Assembly: GCA_038561985.1 (NCBI GenBank) | Contig: CP073276.1 | Coordinates: 2,232,001 to 2,296,000, forward strand | Direction: 5' to 3' | DNA: 64,000 nt | Source of the DNA: Petrimonas sulfuriphila | GTDB taxonomy: Bacteria; Bacteroidota; Bacteroidia; Bacteroidales; Dysgonomonadaceae | Shown: piece after piece, positions 9,163 to 18,405 of the stretch | Layout of the letters: the number at the start of each line of letters is the position of its first letter | How positions within the stretch are numbered: position 1 is the stretch's first letter | Position numbers and translations under genes: made by a program | The notes under the pieces: generated by a model | Databases searched by the model: none | What the model was told of the DNA's origin: nothing | The model's input: only the letters and a program-made list of their open reading frames with translations

Positions 9163-9540
9163 ATGAAGCCTGTAAGCAAAGAAGAATTCCTGGAAATATT
9201 GGAACGCCAACAGAAAAGCGGGTTAAGCATCAAGGACTTTTGTGCGAACGAGTCCTATACGGTCTCCAGCTTTCACTACTGGAAAACCAAGTTCGGACTC
9301 ACCCGTCCCTATAACAATCATGCACCGGAGGCACCCACGAGTACGCTGGCACCGATCAGTATCAATCTTCCCGTTAAAGCCCCTGTATCCTCGCCGGCTT
9401 CATCACCACGCAGCAGTCAGGGAGAGATCAGGATCAAGCTCCCGGGAGGTATTCAGGTTAGTTTCATTGGCACTGCCCAGGCAGAGCTCGCGATCAATTT
9501 ACTGAATCAAATCTGCTCACGCCATGTTCTGCCTGAATGA
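9163..9540 (+). CDS. tnpA: IS66 accessory protein TnpA
   Basis: This 125-residue protein is required with TnpB for transposition in IS66 elements. The N-terminal part (KEEFLEILERQQKSGLSIKDFC, then SSFHYWKTKFG) is the usual helix-turn-helix of this family. The ATG at 9163 begins MKPVSKEEF, the conserved start; an upstream in-frame TTG at 9142 is less likely. It overlaps tnpB by 17 nt, the normal IS66 arrangement. Confidence 0.9.
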   Translation: MKPVSKEEFLEILERQQKSGLSIKDFCANESYTVSSFHYWKTKFGLTRPYNNHAPEAPTSTLAPISINLPVKAPVSSPASSPRSSQGEIRIKLPGGIQVSFIGTAQAELAINLLNQICSRHVLPE

Positions 9541-9883
9541 CACCATGCGCTATTTCCTGTGTCCGGGAAAGACAGACATGCGAAAAGGGATGAACTCGCT
9601 CTGTGGTGTGGTTCAAAACCTGATGGGATATGATGTCCGCATGGGTGATGTCTTCATCTTCATCAATCGAAACCGTACAACCATGAAGCTTTTGCATGCG
9701 GAAGATGGAGGGTTGGTTCTGTACATGAAAAGGCTCGAGGAGGGTACCTTCCGCATACCCGCGTACGATGAAAAGAGTCGTTCCTATCCCATGCAGTGGC
9801 GCGATCTGGTGATGATGGTGGAAGGGATACAGGATGATCCGGGAAGCCGCTTGAAGAGGCTCAAAGCGATGAGACACGGGTGA
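9524..9883 (+). CDS. tnpB: IS66 Orf2-like protein TnpB
   Basis: This 119-residue protein has the hallmark TnpB/Orf2 N-terminus (YFLCPGKTDMRKGMNSL) and a conserved core ending in W-x-DL-x-MMVEGI. It is an accessory transposition protein of unclear biochemistry. The start overlaps the end of tnpA in another frame, which fits coupled translation. A 95-nt gap with an AT-rich segment separates it from tnpC. Confidence 0.92.
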   Translation: MFCLNDTMRYFLCPGKTDMRKGMNSLCGVVQNLMGYDVRMGDVFIFINRNRTTMKLLHAEDGGLVLYMKRLEEGTFRIPAYDEKSRSYPMQWRDLVMMVEGIQDDPGSRLKRLKAMRHG

Positions 9884-9978
9884 TAAAAATAATCGGGAAA
9901 AGAGTGAGAATAATCTCCTGAAAGCTTGTCCAGATCAGGTTTTTTTAGTATTTTTATGACTGAATAAAAGCCCGGTAA

Positions 9979-11556
9979 ATGGACCAGATGCAAGCAGTAG
10001 AGCTCCTCATACAATCGCAGGCGGAACAAATCCGTCAGCTCACTGAGGCTAACGCGAAGCTATCCGGACAGCTCACCGGGATGCAGCAGCGGATGGATAA
10101 GCTGCTGGCACAGATCGCCTGGTTCACCCGCCAGTTCTACGGGCGTAAAAGCGAGAAACTCTCGCAACTGGATCCGGGCCAGCTCTCCCTGTTTGAAACG
10201 ATTGCAGACGAAGAGGAAAGGCTTGCCGAGATCGAAGCGGCCCGTGCTACTGCCGAGAAGCAGATAGAAGAGCAGGCTCCCGCCAGGAAGAAAGAGAGAT
10301 CCAACCGCAAGATGTTGGAGGGTCTGCCCGTGGTGGAGGTTGTGCTGGAACCGGAAGAACTTGACCTGAACAAGTATAAGCGTATCGGTGAGGAACGTAC
10401 CCGCACACTTGAGTTTGAACCCGGGAAGCTGTATGTGAAAGAGCTTGTGCGCCCCAAGTACGCTTTAAAAGACAACACTGCCCCGACGGTTGATGGCACA
10501 TCCGGTGTGATCATCGCCCCGCTCCCGTTACTGCCCATATACAAGGGACTTCCCGGTGCCAGTCTCCTGGCTGAGATCCTGCTCCAGAAGTATGTGTATC
10601 ATCTCCCCTTTTACCGCCAGGTACAGCAGTTGGGGCATCTGGGGGTGAAGATACCGGAGAATACGATCTCCGGCTGGTTCAAACCGGCCTGTGAGCTCCT
10701 GAAGCCACTCTACGAGGTACTGAAGAAAGAGATTATTGATACTGATTACCTCCAGGTGGATGAAACCACACTTCCGGTGATCAACAAGGAAAGTCACAAG
10801 GCAAAGAAAGAATACTTGTGGATGGTGAGAGCGGTCATGAAGAAACTGGTTTTCTTTTATTACAACGATGGTTCCAGGTCTCAGGAAACCGTGGGTACCT
10901 TACTGAAATCCTTTACCGGTTACCTGCAAAGTGACGGGTGGCAAGCTTACAATGTCTTTGACAAGGAGGATCAGGTGTGTCTCGTTGGCTGCATGGTCCA
11001 CATAAGGCGCTATTACGAGAAGGCCTTGAATGAGAATAAGGCACTGGCAGAACATGCCCTGAAAGAGATCCAGCAGCTATACCGTATAGAGAGGATGGCC
11101 GATGAGCGAAACCTCCCGTTCGAGGAACGGGCCAAACTCAGGGAGGAACTTGCAGCTCCTATCATGAAGTCGCTTGAAGCCTGGATGGAGAAAACCTACC
11201 CGAAGGTCCTTCCCCAGAGCCTTATCGGTGAAGCCATCGGTTACTCCTACTCACTTTGGCCTCGAATGAAAAATTACCTGCTGGATGGGAGGCTGAAACT
11301 CGACAACAACATGGCTGAAAATGCCATCCGTCCCATTGCCCTGTCTCGAAAGAACTTCATGTTCTGTGGCAACCACGAGGCAGCCGGGAACACGGCCATA
11401 ATTTGCTCCCTGTTGACCTCATGCAAGGAGCAGGGCGTGAACCCGCGGGAGTGGCTCATCGATGTTATAGGCAAGATGCCATATTACCAGAAACCGGGGA
11501 ATGAAGAAAACCTGAAGAAGCTCTTGCCGCATTACTGGAAAAACGAAGGAAACTAG
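9979..11556 (+). CDS. tnpC: IS66 transposase TnpC
   Basis: This 525-residue DDE transposase has the family's domain order: an N-terminal coiled-coil/zinc-binding region (QSQAEQIRQLTEANAKLSGQ, then FYGRKSEKL), then the catalytic core. Candidate catalytic acids are D in YLQVDETTLPV, D in YLQSDGWQAYN and E in LDNNMAENAIRP. The length is normal and no lesion is visible. The start ATG (MDQMQAVELL) is preceded by a short A/G-rich stretch. Confidence 0.95.
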   Translation: MDQMQAVELLIQSQAEQIRQLTEANAKLSGQLTGMQQRMDKLLAQIAWFTRQFYGRKSEKLSQLDPGQLSLFETIADEEERLAEIEAARATAEKQIEEQAPARKKERSNRKMLEGLPVVEVVLEPEELDLNKYKRIGEERTRTLEFEPGKLYVKELVRPKYALKDNTAPTVDGTSGVIIAPLPLLPIYKGLPGASLLAEILLQKYVYHLPFYRQVQQLGHLGVKIPENTISGWFKPACELLKPLYEVLKKEIIDTDYLQVDETTLPVINKESHKAKKEYLWMVRAVMKKLVFFYYNDGSRSQETVGTLLKSFTGYLQSDGWQAYNVFDKEDQVCLVGCMVHIRRYYEKALNENKALAEHALKEIQQLYRIERMADERNLPFEERAKLREELAAPIMKSLEAWMEKTYPKVLPQSLIGEAIGYSYSLWPRMKNYLLDGRLKLDNNMAENAIRPIALSRKNFMFCGNHEAAGNTAIICSLLTSCKEQGVNPREWLIDVIGKMPYYQKPGNEENLKKLLPHYWKNEGN

Positions 11557-11868
11557 CGAATCACCAGTCAAAATCTAATAATGCTCTAATAAATGCCTAT
11601 AGCCACTCTAATAATACGCTAACAATTTACTGGAGATCCAGTAACTGTCGGAATGAATAATCAGATCAAATCCGTGGGTGCGTATGCTCCGGAATAATCA
11701 AGAGGTAGTTGCTCGGGTGCTTACTGTTTTTCTAATTTGCACAACATTTGTAAAACTTCTATCCCAATTCACTATTGAACATATAAAAAACAGCTCCGAA
11801 AAATCGAAATGGTTTGTATGGAATATTGATGGATCAGATCTCTTTTTGAATTTATTGGATATTCCTGT
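11557..11868. other. IS66 right end and CRISPR trailer region
   Basis: No gene is seen. Bases 11557-11724 are the non-coding right end of the IS66 element, and 11725-11732 is its target duplicate. From 11733 to 11868 is AT-rich sequence between the insertion and the leader-distal CRISPR repeat, with no further recognisable repeat copy. Confidence 0.7.
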
Positions 11869-14800
11869 CTTTCAATTCCATAAGCGGTGCGATTAAAAGT
11901 ATAACAAATACTTTGCAGACAATCCACAGTTCAATTTCAATTCCATAAGCGGTGCGATTAAAAGCCATTGCCACTACGTTCGCCCAGGAGATATCCCCCT
12001 ATTTCAATTCCATAAGCGGTGCGATTAAAAGTCAAATGTAGTAAAAGACTATCGTCTTGTTTCAGACATTTCAATTCCATAAGCGGTGCGATTAAAAGTA
12101 TTCTTGCCTCTACGGCATTGATTTTGTTTGTAACATTTCAATTCCATAAGCGGTGCGATTAAAAGCGTGATCCTGTCCCGCTTCTCGCACTCCTCACATA
12201 GATTTCAATTCCATAAGCGGTGCGATTAAAAGTTGCCTCCCTCCACGCGGCCTAAGTTCACCTCTCTGATTTCAATTCCATAAGCGGTGCGATTAAAAGA
12301 GGTTAACTCTTTAAAAAAGGATGTTTGGGATGAGTATTTCAATTCCATAAGCGGTGCGATTAAAAGCGTGTTCTTGTTCTCTATCGCCTGTATTACCCGC
12401 ATTTCAATTCCATAAGCGGTGCGATTAAAAGACCTGGAACTCATCGTCGTGCTCCTCTATCACATATTTCAATTCCATAAGCGGTGCGATTAAAAGTAGG
12501 GAGTTTAATATTGATGTTAAAACGAATATATCATTTCAATTCCATAAGCGGTGCGATTAAAAGATGGTAACTACCTTGATAGTCAATGAAATATTAAATC
12601 GATTTCAATTCCATAAGCGGTGCGATTAAAAGACATCCAAATCGAAAAAGGCAACAAGCCAACCGACATTTCAATTCCATAAGCGGTGCGATTAAAAGAA
12701 GCTCGATGCATACGACCCTTATGGCTTGTATAATTTCAATTCCATAAGCGGTGCGATTAAAAGAGAGATATGCAAAAAAATTACGTAAATGGGATTATCA
12801 TTTCAATTCCATAAGCGGTGCGATTAAAAGAACATCCAAATCGAAAAAGGCAACAAGCCAACCGACATTTCAATTCCATAAGCGGTGCGATTAAAAGTCA
12901 CTTGAAACAATCTTATCCGTCGTTATCCTGCATTTCAATTCCATAAGCGGTGCGATTAAAAGCACTACCAACCACGGTGTTGTTAACCTTCTGTTCTAAT
13001 TTCAATTCCATAAGCGGTGCGATTAAAAGGAGAGATATTCCGACACGGCGACCGGGATTATTGATTTCAATTCCATAAGCGGTGCGATTAAAAGGAGAGA
13101 TATTCCGACACGGCGACCGGGATTATTGATTTCAATTCCATAAGCGGTGCGATTAAAAGTTGATTACTACACTGATCCAAAGTGGATTGAAACCAATTTC
13201 AATTCCATAAGCGGTGCGATTAAAAGAAAGAACCAGTTCGGAATAGTCGAACTTCTTCATCTTATTTCAATTCCATAAGCGGTGCGATTAAAAGCACGTG
13301 AGATCATCATACCCATTTCAGAGGTAGTTGAATTTCAATTCCATAAGCGGTGCGATTAAAAGAATATATTGTTCGAGCGATAGCTCATTCCAATTACCAT
13401 TTCAATTCCATAAGCGGTGCGATTAAAAGCGGTTGTGCTGATGATGGCGCAAAATAATCAATTACAATTTCAATTCCATAAGCGGTGCGATTAAAAGCTG
13501 TTACTACATTAGCTGCGATTATTGCTTCTGCTATATTTCAATTCCATAAGCGGTGCGATTAAAAGCAACCTTATCGTAACTTAGAAACTCTGCAATTGCA
13601 TTTCAATTCCATAAGCGGTGCGATTAAAAGTTGCCGAAAAGACAGGGTTAAGTCAGAACCACATCTCCATTTCAATTCCATAAGCGGTGCGATTAAAAGG
13701 CTCCAAAAGAAGAGACAACCGATAAACCAGCCTAATTTCAATTCCATAAGCGGTGCGATTAAAAGCAAAAAGTGAATAAGTTATGAAAAAAGTATTATTC
13801 ATTTCAATTCCATAAGCGGTGCGATTAAAAGAATGCAAACGATACGATCAGCCTGACTATAACGAGATTTCAATTCCATAAGCGGTGCGATTAAAAGTAA
13901 TCTTCATCAAATGCCATTGCCCGTTGGACTTCATGATTTCAATTCCATAAGCGGTGCGATTAAAAGTGATTGACGCGGAGTTTAACATCGCACTTGAAAG
14001 GACATTTCAATTCCATAAGCGGTGCGATTAAAAGAATTCCGAAGCCCAACTCAACCCATACATCCAAAAAAATTTCAATTCCATAAGCGGTGCGATTAAA
14101 AGAAACAACGCCGACTTGTGGTTATGTGCCGGGCTTAAATTTCAATTCCATAAGCGGTGCGATTAAAAGCCGCTTTGTACGTTCTCGAAATAGTAGCAAT
14201 CGTATTTCAATTCCATAAGCGGTGCGATTAAAAGTGGAAAAGAAATGACGGTTAAAGGGTTTTCTATTAAATTTCAATTCCATAAGCGGTGCGATTAAAA
14301 GACAGCAAGGCAGCAACTCATAGATAGGCCAGTCCCATTTCAATTCCATAAGCGGTGCGATTAAAAGACAGCAAGGCAGCAACTCATAGATAGGCCAGTC
14401 CCATTTCAATTCCATAAGCGGTGCGATTAAAAGTTAAAATCCATCCCCCATACTTCCAATTAAAATCAATTTCAATTCCATAAGCGGTGCGATTAAAAGG
14501 GGGATCCGGGTGAACTGTGTCTTTCCGGCTTAAGGATTTCAATTCCATAAGCGGTGCGATTAAAAGCGGAAAACAAATTTAATCCTGACGACTATGAGTG
14601 TTATTTCAATTCCATAAGCGGTGCGATTAAAAGTTGCGCCATCAAGTTGTTATTTTTCACATTATATTCGTATTTCAATTCCATAAGCGGTGCGATTAAA
14701 AGGTTTTCATCTATTCTTTTTTTGTCCGATTAATTCATATTTCAATTCCATAAGCGGTGCGATTAAAAGTTACTGTAAAAAAATTGAACGAAGTATCAAT

Positions 14801-16367
14801 ATTGAATTTCAATTCCATAAGCGGTGCGATTAAAAGATAACTAGAATTATTGAAAAGTATGAAACAACATTATTTCAATTCCATAAGCGGTGCGATTAAA
14901 AGCATTGCTGCAAGCTTGAATATGAAGATATGGCTAATAATTTCAATTCCATAAGCGGTGCGATTAAAAGAATAATGCCACTATCGCAACGATAGCACAC
15001 AGACAAATTTCAATTCCATAAGCGGTGCGATTAAAAGCCATAAAAAAGAATACGATATGATTAGTGATGACATTTCAATTCCATAAGCGGTGCGATTAAA
15101 AGGATTGTAACCGTAACAGGAGATATCATACTTAGCAGATTTCAATTCCATAAGCGGTGCGATTAAAAGCGCATAGATTTATTGATAGCGAGGAGGATTT
15201 TGAGATTTCAATTCCATAAGCGGTGCGATTAAAAGGTGGCTTGTCTCCTGGCATCGAATGAACGCAAATAATATTTCAATTCCATAAGCGGTGCGATTAA
15301 AAGTTACCCTTTCATCTACTGGCAACTGGTGAACGTAATTTCAATTCCATAAGCGGTGCGATTAAAAGTATCAAGTTGATTACGCATTTGACGTAGTACG
15401 TTCATTTCAATTCCATAAGCGGTGCGATTAAAAGTCAGCAAGCACAGGCAGAGGCACAGGAGATAGCGCATTTCAATTCCATAAGCGGTGCGATTAAAAG
15501 CTTGACTTCTCCGACGAAGGTGAAAGTATTTTCGACATTTCAATTCCATAAGCGGTGCGATTAAAAGTAATTAAGCAAAGCAAGTTATGGGAGATGATGG
15601 AGATTTCAATTCCATAAGCGGTGCGATTAAAAGGGCCACCGCCAGTGTAGTTATTAATCATAAATTTATTTCAATTCCATAAGCGGTGCGATTAAAAGCT
15701 TCAAGGCGGTAATAGCGAACCTTGACGGAACATTATTTCAATTCCATAAGCGGTGCGATTAAAAGTCGAGATAGGAGATTTCACAACCGGGCCTCTTGGT
15801 GCATTTCAATTCCATAAGCGGTGCGATTAAAAGGCGGAGTGAACCTTCTTGACGGAACAAGTAACGAAATTTCAATTCCATAAGCGGTGCGATTAAAAGG
15901 CGGTATAACTGGAGGAAGCACGGGTACTGGAACAGGATTTCAATTCCATAAGCGGTGCGATTAAAAGTCTTCCGCAATATACTTGCTCCTTAACCCTTCT
16001 CCAATTTCAATTCCATAAGCGGTGCGATTAAAAGCTGCGATTAAAGGCGTACCAGTGCCCCGCTGGTGTCATTTCAATTCCATAAGCGGTGCGATTAAAA
16101 GCCCCCTCGGGAATAGTCACCCCATCAAGTGCCACAATTTCAATTCCATAAGCGGTGCGATTAAAAGAAATAAAAGGTCGCTCCGTACCCTCAACATCAA
16201 TTACATTTCAATTCCATAAGCGGTGCGATTAAAAGATTGAAGATTGTTTCAAAAGGGCAAGATATGATTATTTCAATTCCATAAGCGGTGCGATTAAAAG
16301 AGTCTCTTGGATTGTCAGGTAGATTGTCGGATACGAATTTCAATTCCATAAGCGGTGCGATTAAAAG
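11869..16367 (-). CRISPR. CRISPR array, type I-B, about 68 repeats of 31 nt
   Basis: I count 68 copies of a 31-nt repeat and 67 spacers of about 33-38 nt (average period 66.7). Read on the minus strand the repeat begins CTTTTAATCGCACC and ends GGAATTGAAAT, so processing would leave the ATTGAAAT 5' handle characteristic of Cas6-processed type I-B/III crRNAs. Transcription is therefore right to left, from the leader beside cas2. In agreement, the leftmost repeat (11869-11899) is the only copy with a changed terminal base, as expected at the leader-distal end. Two spacers are tandemly duplicated (13030/13095 and 14302/14368), and one spacer occurs twice non-adjacently with a 1-nt length difference (12633-12667 and 12831-12866). 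Confidence 0.98.
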
Positions 16368-16577
16368 CCGTTAATAACAGCAAAAAATACAGCTGATGCT
16401 CAGCTGTTTGATGAATATAAGATTGTTTTTTTAGTGTAAAAAGTTGTCGATAGTCAATAGTAAGAAAACTGCCGACTACCGACAACCTATTTTATATCTT
16501 GATTTTCAATATGTCAAAGAACTTAAGATCGGATAACTAGTGGTGAATTTTTCAAAAAAGTAAGTTTCGACAACAGA
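16368..16577 (-). promoter_or_regulatory. CRISPR leader region
   Basis: These 210 AT-rich bases separate the newest repeat from the cas2 stop. Adjacent to the array is a small palindrome CAGCTGATGCTCAGCTG (16390-16406). Read on the minus strand, TATTTTTTG (16389-16381) is a near-match to the Bacteroidota -7 box but one base too long, so the crRNA promoter is not firmly located. The region also contains the cas operon terminator. Confidence 0.7.
16434..16486 (-). terminator. Terminator of the cas operon, inside the leader region
   Basis: GTTGTCGATAGTC (16443-16455) pairs with GACTACCGACAAC (16474-16486) with one mismatch. On the minus strand it is followed by TTTTTACAC, so it would end cas2 transcription before the array. 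Confidence 0.7.
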
Positions 16578-16844
16578 TTATAAGAAAACATCGATACTAC
16601 TACGCTCTTTTCCAATTATTTGTTTGTCAAGAAATTTATTAGTAGGACTCGAAAAAACAATCAAACTATCATCCTCTTCTTTTTTCATAATTTTCTCTGC
16701 TTTTAAAATTAGCTCTTTTAGGCGAACTTCGGAAATTTCTCCCTCAAAAACGGAATTTTGAATCCAATTCAAATACTTTCGACAAAGTCTAAGCATTTTG
16801 CCCACACGTTTTTCTCCTATATCATAAACTAAAATAACGTACAT
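16578..16844 (-). CDS. cas2: CRISPR-associated endonuclease Cas2
   Basis: Cas2 is the dimeric core of the Cas1-Cas2 spacer integrase. The 88-residue form starts at ATG 16844 (MYVILVYDIGEKRVGKML), which gives the family's usual first strand with the conserved Asp in VYDIG; a GTG three codons upstream at 16853 is a less likely start. RLCRKYLNWIQNSVFEGE matches the next conserved block. It lies 13 nt downstream of cas1 and is the last gene of the operon, next to the leader. Confidence 0.95.
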   Translation of the reverse strand: MYVILVYDIGEKRVGKMLRLCRKYLNWIQNSVFEGEISEVRLKELILKAEKIMKKEEDDSLIVFSSPTNKFLDKQIIGKERSSIDVFL

Positions 16845-16857
16845 AAAAAACACTTTA

Positions 16858-17877
16858 TTACCACCACATCTTAAATGGCTTGTATTCTTCCATTCCCAAC
16901 AAATGCTTACTCAGTTTATAGCATTCCAACTTGACGAGATGTTTGTAACTCACTTTTCGTTTTAACGAACGGTGCTGGATAGTCTCAGATAAGCGCTCAT
17001 CAAAAGCTTTTACGAAAATCTTTTTGCCTGTCGGGTTGAGTAAGCAGCGATTGAGTTTATTATCAAAATGCTTTTCCCGCAATTCCCTTTTATTCAGCAG
17101 TCTGAAAATAACTCTATCGACCAAAATTGGTTTGAAAATTTCCGAAATATCCATCGAAAGTGAATAACGTCTTTCTCCAGGTGTATGCAGATAGCTTATC
17201 GTAGGATTAAGTTGAGTTTGATGAATGGCACGCAAACATTGACTATAGCACATCATATTTCCAAACGATATAAGCGCGTTTACCTCGTTACGGGGCGGCA
17301 TTTTGCTTCGTCCATCCATACTGAAATCATTCAGTATCAAATCAAAGCCTTTGTAATATATCTGTCTGACATTGCCTTCAATACCCATGATTGCGTCCAC
17401 CGCATTTAAATACGGAAGTTGTGAAGTATATTCTTCAATTTTTTCTATTAAACCATCGAGATCTTTGCCACGTGTGTTGTAATACCGTAGGTTTTTGGTC
17501 ATATTAAACGAAGCTCCTTCCACAAATTTGCGAGCCAGTTCAATGCGTTTCTTTTTATTTTGATAAACAGAAGTTTGCGCCAAAATCATTCGCCCCGAGA
17601 GCAAACTGTCGCGTGGCATAAACGATCCGGTATAGTTTTCGTAATAATCAAAAAAATGAACGGCTATACCTTTTTGCCCCAGAAAATTATATAACGAACT
17701 GTTTGCCCTAAGCGAGCCGAAAACATAAAACTCCATGATATCTTCCACCGGAAGATAACGCGGTTGGCCGGATTTCAGCATTTCTCCATTACCATCTTCC
17801 TCAAACGGAGTAAACTTAAGCGTGTTATCCTTTCGCTCTAATGTGCCGGGATTGAATAAATAATAGGTTTTTTTCAT
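16858..17877 (-). CDS. cas1: CRISPR-associated integrase Cas1 (type I-B)
   Basis: Cas1 catalyses spacer integration. With the start at ATG 17877 (MKKTYYLFNPGTL) it has 339 residues; an in-frame upstream ATG at 17901 would give a poor extension into cas4. Metal-binding candidates are E167 (MGIEGNVRQIYY), H231 (YLHTPGERRYSL) and E246 (MDISEIFKP). The ATG overlaps the cas4 stop by one base (TAATG), indicating translational coupling. Confidence 0.96.
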   Translation of the reverse strand: MKKTYYLFNPGTLERKDNTLKFTPFEEDGNGEMLKSGQPRYLPVEDIMEFYVFGSLRANSSLYNFLGQKGIAVHFFDYYENYTGSFMPRDSLLSGRMILAQTSVYQNKKKRIELARKFVEGASFNMTKNLRYYNTRGKDLDGLIEKIEEYTSQLPYLNAVDAIMGIEGNVRQIYYKGFDLILNDFSMDGRSKMPPRNEVNALISFGNMMCYSQCLRAIHQTQLNPTISYLHTPGERRYSLSMDISEIFKPILVDRVIFRLLNKRELREKHFDNKLNRCLLNPTGKKIFVKAFDERLSETIQHRSLKRKVSYKHLVKLECYKLSKHLLGMEEYKPFKMWW

Positions 17878-18386
17878 TATTCGGTTTCTCTCACGTAGCA
17901 AAATTCATAATAACTGCAACTGCGGCAAATCTTAGCATTGATTACCGGTGGACATTCATCAGAATAAATGATTTTTTCGATATCTTTTTCCATTTCCAAT
18001 ATTTTTTTGCGGTCTTCGTCGGTCATAACCACTTGGGATGTATGGCGCAGGGCAGGATATTCCAAGATTCCCGTAACGCCTTCGACACCGTTCCGCTCCA
18101 ACACGTGGATGTAATATTTCACTTGCCATTCGTGTGCTCGCTCCACCTTATCGGAGCGTTTGATTTCGTGAATTACCTTGTTGCGGGCATCATAAAAATC
18201 AATTTTTATCCCGTCCATTTCCAGCTCCTCGTACCTTTCCGAACGTTGCGGATAACTGGTTTCCTGTATCAACTTGCCGTCGTACACCAAGTCGGATGTG
18301 TGCTCCATATTGATGCCGTTAGCAAAAAGCCAAAGTTTTCGCTTGCAAACTTGATAGTAATTGAAATGGGTGCCGGTGGGGTGCAT
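17877..18386 (-). CDS. cas4: CRISPR-associated exonuclease Cas4
   Basis: Cas4 trims prespacers and helps select PAM-proximal ends. The 169-residue protein has the four cysteines for an Fe-S cluster: C14 near the N-terminus (YYQVCKRKLW) and C154, C157, C163 at the C-terminus. The RecB-like nuclease residues are D63, E74 and K76 (KIDFYDARNK, then HEIKRSDK), followed by the HEWQVKYYIHVL motif. It is the first gene of the cas4-cas1-cas2 adaptation block and is followed by cas1 with a 1-nt overlap. Confidence 0.95.
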   Translation of the reverse strand: MHPTGTHFNYYQVCKRKLWLFANGINMEHTSDLVYDGKLIQETSYPQRSERYEELEMDGIKIDFYDARNKVIHEIKRSDKVERAHEWQVKYYIHVLERNGVEGVTGILEYPALRHTSQVVMTDEDRKKILEMEKDIEKIIYSDECPPVINAKICRSCSYYEFCYVRETE

Positions 18387-18405
18387 TTTGCTCTTTTTTT
18401 ATTGA

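Larger units (their letters stand above)
9091..11724 (+). mobile_element. IS66-family insertion sequence, complete, with 8-bp target duplication
   Basis: The element carries the three canonical IS66 genes (tnpA, tnpB, tnpC). Left end GTAAGCCCCCGATAAAATAC at 9091 and right end, read in reverse, GTAAGCACCCGAGCAACTAC ending at 11724, form imperfect terminal inverted repeats with the GTAAGC tip typical of IS66. The flanks carry a perfect 8-bp direct repeat TGTTTTTC (9083-9090 and 11725-11732), the length expected for this family. All three frames are intact, so the copy looks potentially active. It lies between the candidate ncRNA terminator and the leader-distal end of the CRISPR array. Confidence 0.95.

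Noticed and set aside
12226-15977. Several minus-strand open frames of 60-97 codons and one plus-strand frame within the array, with recurring NRTAYGIE or LLIAPLMELK motifs
   Set aside because: They are translations of the CRISPR repeat and spacers in different frames; the repeated motif is the repeat itself. No gene is supported.
17877-17901. A longer Cas1 beginning at 17901
   Set aside because: It would overlap cas4 by 25 nt, whereas ATG 17877 gives the family-typical N-terminus and a TAATG coupling to the cas4 stop.
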